This document shows, in pieces, positions 31,115-39,635 of a DNA stretch of 62,301 bases; the stretch's first letter is position 1, and every line of letters starts with the position of its first letter. The position numbers and the translations under genes are program-made. The notes under the pieces are model-generated. The model saw only the letters and a list, made by a program, of their open reading frames with translations. It had not been told where the DNA came from and did no database searches. This DNA is from Oscillospiraceae bacterium. Lineage in GTDB: Bacteria > Bacillota > Clostridia > Oscillospirales > Ruminococcaceae. Where the stretch lies: the NCBI GenBank assembly GCA_900768125.1, contig CAAGBS010000028.1:1-62301 (forward strand), read 5' to 3'.

Positions 31115-32128
31115 ATGAAAGTTGTACTCAGAATATTTATCCCGCTGTGCGTCTTCTCGTTCATCGCGTTCGGCATATCGGTGATGTTCCTCGGAACCCA
31201 GCCGGAAACGACTGACGCCACAAGCGAGATGGTTATCAGCGGCGGCAGTGCGAGCACCTATGACATAACGGACAGCTTCACCGGCATAAAGGCTGATATC
31301 GGGGCGTATAAGCTCACGATATCGCCCTGGCAGGAGAACTACGCCCAGGTTACCGTTTCCGGCGACAACAGTGACCGCATAACGGCGGAAGTATCCGGTG
31401 ACAGGCTTACCATCCGGTCTGACTGGAACTGGGACGATAAATGGAACTGGAGCCGGCTCGGCAGCTTGTTCGATGGCTCTGCATTCAGCACTGAAGTGCT
31501 GCTGAAAGTTCCGGATAAGACCTATGGGCAGGTTATGATGTATGTCGGCGCGGGTAATCTGGCGTCTGACGGCATTCGGGCGAAGGATATCTATTTTAAT
31601 GTCGGCGCGGGCAAGCTGACTTACACTCAGCCCGCCGGATTCTGCGCCGACCATATCTCCGCCGATGTTTCCGCAGGCAACCTTGTAGTAAGGAACGCTG
31701 CGGCGGAAAGCTACGAATTTGACGTCAGCGCAGGCAATGCGGATATCTATGGGCTTACCGGCAGCGGAAGCGTCGATGTTTCCGCAGGCTCGGCGAAGCT
31801 TCAGTTCAGCGAATTGAGCGGGGAGTGCGGCGTAGACGTCAGCGCCGGGGACGTAACGCTGGATATCCCGGAGGATTCCTCCGCGAGGTTCATCTGCGAC
31901 AAGAGCGCGGGCGATATCCGCATAATGGCAGGCGATGAGAACAGGCACGCCGACGACGGCGACGTCATCTCAATAAACGGCGGCAAAAACGATGTGGACC
32001 TCTCGGTTTCCGCCGGAAGCATCAAGGTGCTCAATTCCACAGCGTCGTCAGTGGAGCAGAACAGCGCCGCAGCGGTGACCACAGGCACTTACGCAGAAGC
32101 AGACGTAATCGAAGCAATAGAAGAATAA
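31115..32128 (+). CDS. Membrane-anchored DUF4097 beta-repeat protein
   Basis: A 337-residue protein with an N-terminal signal anchor (residues about 5-27) and an extracellular DUF4097 beta-solenoid: repeated units of VDVSAGSAKL type, every 18-22 residues, each with an S-A-G or G-A-G turn (about 140-310). Such proteins accompany PadR/HAAS genes, but their activity is not established. AAGGAGG precedes ATG 31115. The gene is 12 bases after its neighbour and shares the repeat architecture with the next gene, which lacks an anchor. Confidence 0.75.
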   Translation: MKVVLRIFIPLCVFSFIAFGISVMFLGTQPETTDATSEMVISGGSASTYDITDSFTGIKADIGAYKLTISPWQENYAQVTVSGDNSDRITAEVSGDRLTIRSDWNWDDKWNWSRLGSLFDGSAFSTEVLLKVPDKTYGQVMMYVGAGNLASDGIRAKDIYFNVGAGKLTYTQPAGFCADHISADVSAGNLVVRNAAAESYEFDVSAGNADIYGLTGSGSVDVSAGSAKLQFSELSGECGVDVSAGDVTLDIPEDSSARFICDKSAGDIRIMAGDENRHADDGDVISINGGKNDVDLSVSAGSIKVLNSTASSVEQNSAAAVTTGTYAEADVIEAIEE

Positions 32129-32152
32129 CACATTCTGAAAGGAGTAATCATC

Positions 32153-33049
32153 ATGGCAGACAAGCAGACCTACACATTTTCCAACGACATAAATACAGTC
32201 GAGGTAAGTTCCCTCGGCGCGAAGATAGTAGTAATGCCGCAGGAGCGCGCGGACATCTACGTTGAGTACGACAACCCGAAGGATTCGCCGGAATTCTGCG
32301 CGGTGCTTTCCGGCAAGACCCTGACCCTGAAAGAGAGCTTCAGCTTCAGCATTTTCGGGAGCAAGCCTGCGGAGGGCTACACCATCACAGTATACCTCCC
32401 TCTGAAGACTTTCGAGAAGCTGAAAATCAACACCGCGAGCGGCGGAGTTGAGGTCGGCGAGGTATCTGCGGAGCAGTTCAGCCTGAACACCGCCAGCGGC
32501 AACATCAGCGTCAACGCTTATTTCAACGATGTGAAGCTGCAGTCCGCGAGCGGCAGCATAAAGCTCACGAACCCGCTTGCCGAAAAGGCGGCGCAGGCTG
32601 TTTCCCTCGATAAGGAGGAGACCGCTCCGGCTAAGTATGTTTCCAAGTCGGTCAGCGTGTGCACGGTAAGCGGCAACGCAACTGTATCAGGCTACCGCGC
32701 CGAGGAGTTCGGGGTTCATTCCGTTTCCGGCACGACCACTGTTGACGGTATCTCCGGAAAAGGCAGTATCTCTGTCACCAGCGGCACGGTAAACGTTAGC
32801 TTCGCGGAATGGACCGGAGACCTCAACGTAAGCCTTATCAGCGGCAACGTGAACATCTCTCTGCCGGAGGACGCAGGCGTGGAGCTTTCAGTCAGCGGCG
32901 TATCCGGTTATGTGAAGACCGATCTCGGTCAGGAAAAGGGCAATTTCATCAATCTCGGCAAGGGCACGAACGGCAGCTTCGGCGGCGCGAACAAGCACCA
33001 GCTGACTGCCTCCCTCACCAGCGGCACGATCACTATCGCCCGTCAGTAA
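32153..33049 (+). CDS. Soluble DUF4097 beta-repeat protein
   Basis: A 298-residue protein with no signal peptide or membrane segment, built of DUF4097 repeats whose turns read T-A-S-G, S-A-S-G, T-V-S-G and S-V-S-G about every 20 residues. It is probably a cytoplasmic partner or paralogue of the anchored protein encoded upstream. AAAGGAG precedes ATG 32153. It is the last gene of the padR operon and is followed by an R2 inverted-repeat element 40 bases after the stop. Function unknown. Confidence 0.72.
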   Translation: MADKQTYTFSNDINTVEVSSLGAKIVVMPQERADIYVEYDNPKDSPEFCAVLSGKTLTLKESFSFSIFGSKPAEGYTITVYLPLKTFEKLKINTASGGVEVGEVSAEQFSLNTASGNISVNAYFNDVKLQSASGSIKLTNPLAEKAAQAVSLDKEETAPAKYVSKSVSVCTVSGNATVSGYRAEEFGVHSVSGTTTVDGISGKGSISVTSGTVNVSFAEWTGDLNVSLISGNVNISLPEDAGVELSVSGVSGYVKTDLGQEKGNFINLGKGTNGSFGGANKHQLTASLTSGTITIARQ

Positions 33050-33089
33050 CGCTTTCTCCTTTCCCCCAATATAAAGGGGGCTGACGTAA

Positions 33090-33278
33090 GGTCACCTCTA
33101 AAAACCTCCTTCACGGCAGATTTCTATGACTTACCAAGAAACGTCGCTACGCTCCTTATTCATCATCTGCGTCGTTACCAAACCTTGAAATACATCAAGT
33201 ATTACTGCGGTTTGGTGCCTAGCATCTGATATAAGTCATGTACGAAATCTGCTCGTGTCCCGGTTTTTAGAGGTTCCC
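33090..33278. mobile_element. Short inverted-repeat element R2 (MITE-like), complete copy
   Basis: A 189-bp element. GGTCACCTCTAAAAACC (left) and GGTTTTTAGAGGTTCCC (right, 33262-33278) are inverted ends; an inner pair GCAGATTTC/GAAATCTGC with TGACTTA/TAAGTCA extends the symmetry to about 45 bp. GTAA flanks both sides, a 4-bp target duplication. There is no ORF. The left end recurs at 62188. A transposase in trans is needed for movement. Confidence 0.75.
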
Positions 33279-33353
33279 GTAATAAAAACGCCAGTCCCCG
33301 GAAAACAATTCTTCATGGATAGTCAGCCACAGACTTGAACTGGAGATGACATA

Positions 33354-33401
33354 GCCCCCGACGTCCGCTGTGATGACGACAGCTTACGCCGGGGGCATTT
33401 T
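33354..33401 (+). terminator. Probable terminator of the padR operon
   Basis: GCCCCCG (33354-33360) and CGGGGGC (33390-33396) pair and are followed on the plus strand by ATTTTAG. It lies beyond the R2 element and next to the convergent acetyltransferase stop. Confidence 0.5.
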
Positions 33402-33403
33402 AG

Positions 33404-33886
33404 TTACTTGTCAAGAATAATTTCCATCTGGGTCTCCTTGACGAACATTCCCATTTTTTCGTAGAAGCGGCGGGCGTTGTCGTTGCCCTCCCAGACGTTC
33501 AGGGTCACGTCGTGGCAGCCCTGTTCCTTTGCGTACTGCTTCACATGCTCGAAAAGCAGCGTCCCCACATGCTGACCGCGGCAGTTCTCGTCAACGCACA
33601 GGTCGTCGATATACAGTGTGGAAAAATCGTGCATGTTGGTGCTGAACGGCTGGCGCTTCATCACGCAGAACGCGTAGCCCACCATCTCGCCGGAGCCGTC
33701 AATGGCGGCGAAAACCGGTGTCTGGTCGTTGTCGAAGATCGCCTGCAGTTCCCCGCGGGTGTATTTTGTCGTGCCGGAGATGAATAAATCCGGGCGCAGC
33801 GCTGCGTGCAACTCCAGCACTTCGCCGAGAAGCTTCATGGTTTTGTCGATATCGCGGGAATCCGCCCGTCTGATGGTTATAGCCAC
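33404..33886 (-). CDS. GNAT-family N-acetyltransferase
   Basis: A 160-residue acetyltransferase using acetyl-CoA. The core shows IRRADSRDIDKTMKLL at the N-terminus, LYIDDLCVDENCRGQHVGTLLFEHVKQYAKEQG with the acetyl-CoA loop (CRGQHVG in place of RGxGxG/A), and NARRFYEKMGM at the C-terminus. GTG 33886 is used because AGGAG ends 7 bases upstream and other nearby ATGs are out of frame. The substrate cannot be told from the sequence. It is monocistronic. Confidence 0.87.
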   Translation of the reverse strand: MAITIRRADSRDIDKTMKLLGEVLELHAALRPDLFISGTTKYTRGELQAIFDNDQTPVFAAIDGSGEMVGYAFCVMKRQPFSTNMHDFSTLYIDDLCVDENCRGQHVGTLLFEHVKQYAKEQGCHDVTLNVWEGNDNARRFYEKMGMFVKETQMEIILDK

Positions 33887-33902
33887 ATCATTGCTCCTTT
33901 GA

Positions 33903-33936
33903 TAAAAAATGGGGAAAAGTCAGCGCTTTTCCCCAT
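33903..33936 (-). terminator. Terminator of the rpmH-rnpA-yidD-yidC-jag cluster
   Basis: ATGGGGAAAAG and CTTTTCCCCAT form an 11-bp stem; on the minus strand it is followed by TTTTTATC. It is 23 bases beyond the jag stop. Confidence 0.88.
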
Positions 33937-33958
33937 GTGCTCGTAAATTGTGAAAGCC

Positions 33959-34999
33959 TTAAAGCTCTATCTTTCCGTAGAGTGCGGCGCTCTTCTCTGC
34001 TTCTACGGTCTCCTTGCTGAACTCGCCTGCGTTCGCGGTCTCGTCCGGCTCGTAGCTGCGGCGCTTATACTCGCGCTCGAAGCTGGTAGAGAATCCGGTA
34101 GACTGGCGGTAGTTGCGGGTGTTTCCGTTTCCGGAGCCTCTGCGCTCACCGCGTTCGCTGCGTTCGGTACGTTCGGTGCGCTCGCCGTTTCCGCGTCTGC
34201 GGCGGTTGTCGAACTTAGGCTTGTCGGCGTAGATAACTACCTTTCTGTAAGGCTCAACGCCGGTGGAGTGGCTGGAAACGCCCTCTATTTCGGCAACGCA
34301 GCTGTGGATTATGCGGCGCTCGTAGGGATTCATCGGCTCGAGGGCTATCTTTCTGCCCTGCTTGATGACCTTTGCGGAGGTGCGCTTCGCAAGGGATTCC
34401 AGGGTCTCGCGGCGCTTGTCGCGGTAGCCGTTGCAGTCGATGGAGATGCGGCAGTAGGATTCCTCGGTGCGGTTGCTTGCGAGAATAGTCAGGTACTGCA
34501 GGCTGTCAAGGGTCTCGCCGCGTCTGCCGATGACTACGCCCAGCTTATCGCCGGTGATGTCAAGAACAACGTTTCCGTCGCGGCGGAAAGCGTTTATCTG
34601 GAAGTTTTCAAGTCCCAGTGCGTGGAGCACGTCTGTGAGGTACTTCTTCGCAGCCTGTACCTTTGCGCTGCCCTCGATGTCGAAATCCTCGGGAAGTTCC
34701 GGGATATCCTTCTCGCTTTCGTCCTCAAAGGAAGCGGGAGCGGGTTCCTCGGCGGTCTCCTTGGCGGGGATCTCCTCAGCGGGAGCGGCGGTATGTGCGG
34801 GTTCTTCCGGAGCTGTATCCTCAGAAACCGCTGGAGCCTCGTATGAAGCCATAACTCGTGCCGCGCCCTTCATTCCGAACAGTCCCTTTCTGGGCTGCTC
34901 GAGAATGTCGAAATCTATCTCCTCTGCTGCAACGCCGAACTCAGCGGCAGCCAGAGCCTTTGCTTCATCAAGGGTCTTTGCTGTAAATTCCTTTTTCAT
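33959..34999 (-). CDS. khpB: RNA-binding protein Jag/KhpB (EloR)
   Basis: A 346-residue protein with three domains: Jag-N (1-50, EFTAKTLDEAKALAAAEFGV and KGLFGM), KH (about 150-210, GRRGETLDSLQYL) and R3H (about 215-280, NPYERRIIHSCV), plus an acidic linker (about 55-115) and an Arg/Glu-rich C-terminal tail longer than usual. With KhpA it regulates cell elongation and RNA stability. It follows yidC by 21 bases, the conserved order. Confidence 0.92.
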   Translation of the reverse strand: MKKEFTAKTLDEAKALAAAEFGVAAEEIDFDILEQPRKGLFGMKGAARVMASYEAPAVSEDTAPEEPAHTAAPAEEIPAKETAEEPAPASFEDESEKDIPELPEDFDIEGSAKVQAAKKYLTDVLHALGLENFQINAFRRDGNVVLDITGDKLGVVIGRRGETLDSLQYLTILASNRTEESYCRISIDCNGYRDKRRETLESLAKRTSAKVIKQGRKIALEPMNPYERRIIHSCVAEIEGVSSHSTGVEPYRKVVIYADKPKFDNRRRRGNGERTERTERSERGERRGSGNGNTRNYRQSTGFSTSFEREYKRRSYEPDETANAGEFSKETVEAEKSAALYGKIEL

Positions 35000-35020
35000 A
35001 TTTCACCCTCCTGTGATACG

Positions 35021-36562
35021 TCAGGTATCGTCGTCTTCGTCCTCGTGGTATTCTTCGCCGTACTTCTCGGCGTCAGCCTTTCTTGCTGCTGCGAGTTTTC
35101 TGCGGTTTATTTCCTTCTGGGTGAGCTTCTCGCCTTCATAGTCGGAAACTGCGCTGAGGTCTTCCGTCTGTCTCTTGCGCTTTTCTTCCTTTGCGGCGTT
35201 CTTCATGCGCTCGTTGTATTCTGCCTCAGCCTGTGCACGCAGCTTTGCGGGGCTGTATACCTTGTTGAGCAGAAGCGTCTGCAGTATGCCGAACGCGTAG
35301 CTTATCGTCCAGTAGAAACCTGCGCCGGCGGGCACGGTGAATACCAGCACGATGGAGAAGATAGGCATGATGAAGAACGTAGCTTTCATGCAGCCGGAGT
35401 TTCCGCCTGCCGCGCTCATATCCATCGTCTTCATGGAGATAAGGGTCTGCACCATGGAGAACACGAAAGCCAGGATAGGAATGAGTATCATCGGCCAGCC
35501 GAGGTCGCTTGCGGGGTCCTTTCCGAGCGGGATTCCGAGGAACTCAAGTTTGTCGTTGAGCTCTGCCATGTTGTCCTTGTCGGCCTGCTGGAGGTTGTAA
35601 GCGGAAGCTGTCTGGTCGGAGGCGCTGATCTGACCGTAAAGCTCGATGGCGTAAAGTTCTCTCTGGAGAGTGGCCGCCTGGGTGTAGGTGAGGGAATCGG
35701 CGCTGTCGGAGGTCGCCTTAACGGTGCCGTACTTGCGCTGAACGGTCTCCACTGCGCTTCTGGTGGAAGCGGAGAAGCTGTGCGCCGCCCTGTATTCATT
35801 CTTTTCGGTCTCATCGCCTATCGCGTCAAGCGCTGACTGCTCCGCCTTGGTGATGGAGTAGAGGTCGCTTTCCGTGAACAGGTCGTTGCCGCTGTCCTCG
35901 CCGAAAGATGTGAGGGTGGACTTGGTGATGACTTTCTTCACCATGTTCTTGCTGGTGGAGTCAAGGTTAGCCCATACTTCATCGGTGAGAGGCTCTGCGC
36001 CGTCTGCGAGGCAGTTCGCGTTGTAGTATTCGAGTATCTGCTTTGCGTCGCGGACGATCTCATCATGCTTGGTGAGCGCGTCGCCGGAAAGCTCTGCGGT
36101 GTTGCCGTACTCGTCAACGAAGATCTTGGTCATCGAAACGTAGTAGGACTCCTGCATGATCTGCGTGGTGTTGCCCATATGCTTGATGTGCGTCATGGGC
36201 TTGTAGACAACGTCCAGCACGCCGAACAGAAGCAGGAAGGTAATTGCCATAGTGCCGCAGCCGCCCATAGGGCTGTAGCCCTGCTGCTGGAGCTTCGCCA
36301 GCTCCTGCTGCTGTTTTTCCTGGTTGTTCTTGTATTTCTGCTGGATCTCTCTTACCTTGGGTGCGAAAATCGCTGATTTAGCGCTGTTTTTCTGCTGCTT
36401 TATCGCCAGCGGGAGCATAGCGAGCTTCACGATAAATGTAAACACCAGGATAGCTACGCCGATGCTGGCGCCGGTGTTTTTGCAGATGACCTCATAGATA
36501 GCCCACAGGATATATCCGAGGGGGTAGCCTATGATACTGTACAGGAACTCTATTGTGTCCAC
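35021..36562 (-). CDS. yidC: Membrane protein insertase YidC/Oxa1
   Basis: A 513-residue insertase. Core helices are visible: the first at about 5-45, TM2 with TMAITFLLLFGVLDVV (about 103-118), TM3 at about 355-375 (ILIPILAFVFSMVQTLI) and the last pair at about 395-440. It is much longer than the usual 250-290 residues of Firmicute YidC because about 220 residues lie between TM2 and TM3 on the outer face. The start is GTG 36562: a stop lies three codons upstream, and AAAGGA is only 1-2 bases before it, an unusual spacing. Conserved neighbours are yidD and jag. Confidence 0.92.
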   Translation of the reverse strand: MDTIEFLYSIIGYPLGYILWAIYEVICKNTGASIGVAILVFTFIVKLAMLPLAIKQQKNSAKSAIFAPKVREIQQKYKNNQEKQQQELAKLQQQGYSPMGGCGTMAITFLLLFGVLDVVYKPMTHIKHMGNTTQIMQESYYVSMTKIFVDEYGNTAELSGDALTKHDEIVRDAKQILEYYNANCLADGAEPLTDEVWANLDSTSKNMVKKVITKSTLTSFGEDSGNDLFTESDLYSITKAEQSALDAIGDETEKNEYRAAHSFSASTRSAVETVQRKYGTVKATSDSADSLTYTQAATLQRELYAIELYGQISASDQTASAYNLQQADKDNMAELNDKLEFLGIPLGKDPASDLGWPMILIPILAFVFSMVQTLISMKTMDMSAAGGNSGCMKATFFIMPIFSIVLVFTVPAGAGFYWTISYAFGILQTLLLNKVYSPAKLRAQAEAEYNERMKNAAKEEKRKRQTEDLSAVSDYEGEKLTQKEINRRKLAAARKADAEKYGEEYHEDEDDDT

Positions 36563-36693
36563 GTCCTTTCATTGTGTGCAGCGCAGTGGAAGGAGCGGTG
36601 TGCGCGCTGCTTTTTCGTCCGACCGGATAGGCTCCGGCGTCTTTGGAATGGTATATGATAACACGGCGCAACAGCCGCAGTTGACTTCGCTTT

Positions 36694-37023
36694 CTAAGTG
36701 TTTTTGTTTCTGTAGGAATCCCTGATATCCCGGCTCAGGTAGTCCGCGCTTTCATCGTCCGGTATTCCGAAATCCGGGGGCACCGGCAGCCTTTCCGGGT
36801 GGAAGCAGAATTTCTGCGGCACAGGGTCGATGCCGCCCGCACCGAACGGGTTGCACCGCATAATTCTCCATAACGTCAAATAACCGCCCCTCACCGCACC
36901 AAAACGCCGAATAGCGGTAAGCCCGTATTCGGAACAGCTTGGATAATAGCGGCAGCACGGCGGCAGGATCTTTGACAGCGTAAGTCTGTACAGCTTGATT
37001 ATAGCAAGGAAAATATACTTCAT
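36694..37023 (-). CDS. yidD: Membrane protein insertion efficiency factor YidD
   Basis: A 109-residue protein with the family core YRLTLSKILPPCCRYYPSCSEYGLTAIRRFG, three clustered cysteines, and RIMRCNPFGAGGIDPVP. It is a peripheral membrane protein that helps insertion by YidC. The start overlaps the rnpA stop by four bases. A C-terminal tail of about 30 polar residues is present. The 130-base gap to yidC contains no gene. Confidence 0.94.
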   Translation of the reverse strand: MKYIFLAIIKLYRLTLSKILPPCCRYYPSCSEYGLTAIRRFGAVRGGYLTLWRIMRCNPFGAGGIDPVPQKFCFHPERLPVPPDFGIPDDESADYLSRDIRDSYRNKNT

Positions 37024-37373
37024 GACAGCCTGGACAGAACATTCTTCGTCAGCAGCGAGTAGATCCTAGTGGATTTAAGCTCCGGGGTCTTGCCCCTTGC
37101 GACAAAGATGAAATCATAACGCTTTTGTGTTTTTTCTTTCAAAACCGGCTCGAAAAGGCGGAAGGCTTCCCTTATAATCCGCCTTGAGCGATTTCGTTTT
37201 ACCGCGTTCCCGACCTTCTTCCCGGTGACGATACCGAGACGGTTGCACCGCCCGCGCCTTTCCCTGACATAGCAGACAAAGCCGTATGTGACGATGCATT
37301 CCCCTTTTTTGAAGAGGAAGCTGAAATCGCGGTTGTTTTTGATCACAATGTACTTCTTTTTTAAATCAGCCAT
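37020..37373 (-). CDS. rnpA: Ribonuclease P protein component
   Basis: A 117-residue basic protein that supports the RNase P RNA in 5' maturation of tRNAs. Conserved pieces: NRDFSFLFKKG near the N-terminus and the RNR-type motif KVGNAVKRNRSRRIIREAFR, then YDFIFVARG. It lies 10 bases downstream of rpmH and overlaps yidD. Length is normal. Confidence 0.95.
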   Translation of the reverse strand: MADLKKKYIVIKNNRDFSFLFKKGECIVTYGFVCYVRERRGRCNRLGIVTGKKVGNAVKRNRSRRIIREAFRLFEPVLKEKTQKRYDFIFVARGKTPELKSTRIYSLLTKNVLSRLS

Positions 37374-37383
37374 TGCGGTCAGA

Positions 37384-37518
37384 TCAGTAGGTCAGCTTTT
37401 TTCTGCCCTTTGCGCGGCGGCGAGCGAGAACCTTACGTCCGTTCTTGGTTGCCATTCTCTTCATAAAGCCGTGCTCGTGCTTTCTCTGAAGCTTCTTGGG
37501 CTGGTAAGTTCTTTTCAT
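37384..37518 (-). CDS. rpmH: Ribosomal protein bL34
   Basis: A 44-residue, very basic protein beginning MKRTYQPKKLQRK and containing HGFMKRMATKNGRKVLARRRAKGRKKL, the canonical L34 sequence and length. It is first of the rpmH-rnpA-yidD-yidC-jag cluster and has a perfect consensus promoter at 37619-37647. In most bacteria dnaA lies on the other side, but here a polyphosphate polymerase gene does. Confidence 0.97.
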   Translation of the reverse strand: MKRTYQPKKLQRKHEHGFMKRMATKNGRKVLARRRAKGRKKLTY

Positions 37519-37618
37519 TGATAGACCCCCCTTTTGTAGATCGTGGTAGTATGGCTGTATGCTTACGGAAAATGCCAGTAGATATAGTTCTTCCGCACAC
37601 AGCTGTCAACAATAATTT

Positions 37619-37647
37619 ATTATACCGTATTACAAAAGCATTGTCAA
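37619..37647 (-). promoter_or_regulatory. rpmH promoter
   Basis: Minus-strand TTGACA (37642-37647), 17 bases, TATAAT (37619-37624); both hexamers perfect, about 100 bases before rpmH. Confidence 0.88.
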
Positions 37648-37728
37648 GGGTTTTTTGAAAATTTCCCGATTTTTTCAGATAAAAAATACTTAAAGTATAA
37701 TACACCTTATATTATACTAAAAATGGGC

Positions 37729-37757
37729 TTGTAATTATGTCGGATTTTTGTTATACT
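37729..37757 (+). promoter_or_regulatory. Promoter of the polyphosphate polymerase pair
   Basis: TTGTAA (37729-37734), 17 bases, TATACT (37752-37757), about 45 bases before the start at 37802. The preceding stretch is very AT-rich. Confidence 0.55.
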
Positions 37758-37801
37758 TATATTATGGTTCTGTAAACGATTTTTCGGGGGGAGGTGCCGG
37801 A

Positions 37802-38602
37802 ATGCGGCTTTTGAAGTCCACGAAGCTGATACCCGGTCTGAAACGGGAGGAAACGCGGATACATGTCCCTGAGTTCCGCGACCGCACGGTGCTTTCCGGC
37901 GGGAGGAAGCTGCGCCACGAGATGAAATTCATCATCAACGAGGGCGCGTATCTCGCGCTGAGAGACCGCCTGACCCCGCTGATGACCACGGACCCTCACG
38001 GCGTGAACGGCGAATACCGCGTGACCAGCCTTTATTTCGACGACATTTACAACTCTGCCTACTGGCAGAAGATGAACGGCATAGAGACGCGGCGGAAATT
38101 CCGTGTGCGCGCCTACGACCTTGACCCATCTCTGATAAGCCTTGAATCCAAGCACAAGGACGGCTCCTACGTTTCGAAGCTGTCACGGCGGCTGACGGAC
38201 GAGCAGTACCGCGCGCTGCTTTGCTGCGACTGCGGCTTCATGTCCGGCAGCGACAGCGAGGAGGACGCATTCGGCGAGTTTTACCGAGCTCATCTGCTGA
38301 CGCTCCTGCGCCCGCGGGTGATAGTGGATTACCGCAGGCAGGCGCTGATATCCCGTTTCGGAAACGTGCGGATAACGTTCGACAAGAGGCTGTCCGCCTG
38401 CTTCAACACGATGGATATGTTCGCGCCGGAGGCTCAGTACACCGATATTCTCGGCGGAAACATCATACTCGAAGTAAAATTTGACAGCTATATTCCTGAT
38501 AGTATACAGTCGGCGCTGCACGGACTGAACGCTCCGCAGCAGTCGGTATCAAAATACACATTATGCACAGACAGAATGCTGGAGGTATTGTCCCATGGTT
38601 GA
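37802..38602 (+). CDS. VTC-type polyphosphate polymerase domain protein
   Basis: A 266-residue protein. The fold of the VTC4 catalytic tunnel domain is recognised by RHEMKFIIN near the N-terminus, RRKFRVRAYDLDPSLISLESKHKDG with basic residues and Lys, RPRVIVDYRRQALIS, NVRITFDKRL and the acidic strand ILEVKFDSYIP. VTC domains extend polyphosphate from ATP. Start 37802 has GGGAGGTG 7 bases upstream; the upstream frame lacks a site. It overlaps the DUF4956 gene by 8 bases; the pair is often found with CotH-like genes in Firmicutes. Confidence 0.83.
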   Translation: MRLLKSTKLIPGLKREETRIHVPEFRDRTVLSGGRKLRHEMKFIINEGAYLALRDRLTPLMTTDPHGVNGEYRVTSLYFDDIYNSAYWQKMNGIETRRKFRVRAYDLDPSLISLESKHKDGSYVSKLSRRLTDEQYRALLCCDCGFMSGSDSEEDAFGEFYRAHLLTLLRPRVIVDYRRQALISRFGNVRITFDKRLSACFNTMDMFAPEAQYTDILGGNIILEVKFDSYIPDSIQSALHGLNAPQQSVSKYTLCTDRMLEVLSHG

Positions 38603-39296
38603 TTCAATTAGTCAGTTCCTGGCAAGCGGCTCAAAGCTCACCGACGCCATCGAGCTTTTCGGCACGGATATCGAGTTTGCGAACCTTTCCGTCACGACTA
38701 TACTCATAACCCTGCTCACTGCGGCGGTATGCGGCGCGGTGATATATCTGGTGTACCGCTTCTTCAACCGCAGCGTCATCTATAATGAGAACTTCAACAT
38801 TCTGGTGATTCTGACTACGGTAGTCACATCGTTCATCATCATGACGATAAGTTCAAACGTTGTGCTGTCGCTGGGCATGGTGGGCGCGCTGTCCATCGTC
38901 CGCTTCCGTGCGGCGGTGAAAGACCCGCTGGATATCGGCTTCCTGTTCTGGGGGATCGCCGCTGGCATCACCGCCGGAGCGCAGCTTTACTGGGTGGCGC
39001 TCCTCGGAACTGCGATAATCGCCGTGCTGTACATACTGATAACCATTTTCCGCAAGGAGAAGAAAAGCTATCTGCTGATAGTCCGCTATGACGCGGCGAG
39101 CGAAATGAACGTCAACGGCGTGCTGGGAGCGGTTAAATACCGCCTGAAGAACAAGACCCAGACCGGAGACCGTGTGGAGCTTACCATCGAGGTCAAGATA
39201 AAGAAGAACGACACAGCATACCTCAGCCGTTTCAACGCCATAGAGGGCGTTGAGAGCGTGACCTTGCTGGAATACAGCGGCGAATACATGAATTGA
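38595..39296 (+). CDS. DUF4956 membrane protein
   Basis: A 233-residue protein with four transmembrane helices (about 34-55, 65-88, 93-110 and 117-150) around the conserved LSLGMVGALSIVRFRAAVKDPLDIGFLFWGIAAGI, then a C-terminal cytoplasmic domain of ferredoxin-like pattern (about 155-233). It belongs with VTC-domain polymerases and may serve as their membrane partner, perhaps in polyphosphate handling. Overlap with the upstream gene implies translational coupling. Confidence 0.85.
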   Translation: MVDSISQFLASGSKLTDAIELFGTDIEFANLSVTTILITLLTAAVCGAVIYLVYRFFNRSVIYNENFNILVILTTVVTSFIIMTISSNVVLSLGMVGALSIVRFRAAVKDPLDIGFLFWGIAAGITAGAQLYWVALLGTAIIAVLYILITIFRKEKKSYLLIVRYDAASEMNVNGVLGAVKYRLKNKTQTGDRVELTIEVKIKKNDTAYLSRFNAIEGVESVTLLEYSGEYMN

Positions 39297-39360
39297 TTCC
39301 AATGACTTGCTGTATATTTTAAATGTAAATAACTATTTGTATATCGGTTAGCGTAATAAA

Positions 39361-39632
39361 AAAGGGGAGCGAAAAGCCCCCCTTTCAGCTTGTCGAAAAA
39401 GTCTAAGCAACAATTAATTGCGAAAGACTGTGGGGGAAAAACTCTTGTTTTTCCCCCACACCCCTTTTAGCGCTTATGAAGCGTAAAACCGCACTGCGTG
39501 CGGAGTGGCGGGGGCTTTGCCCCCACACCCCCACTTCCTTTTGTGACAAAAGGAAGCGAAAAACAATATGCTAGATTTATAATTTAGTGCTTTTTTCGAC
39601 AACTTGAAAGGGGAGCGAAAAGCCCCCCCTTT
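39361..39632. mobile_element. Hairpin-rich element R3, copy a, with 25/26-bp flanking repeats
   Basis: The element is 39386-39606 (221 bp). Its ends are inverted: CAGCTTGTCGAAAAAGTC on the left, and CAAGTTGTCGAAAAAAGC when the right end is reversed. It is flanked by direct copies of a terminator-like sequence starting AAAGGGGAGCGAAAAGC (39361-39385 and 39607-39632; 25 and 26 bases, one extra C). Inside are hairpins at about 39432-39462, 39491-39502, 39509-39523 and 39534-39557, and no gene. It lies between convergent DUF4956 and atpC. Confidence 0.75.
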
Positions 39633-39635
39633 TTG

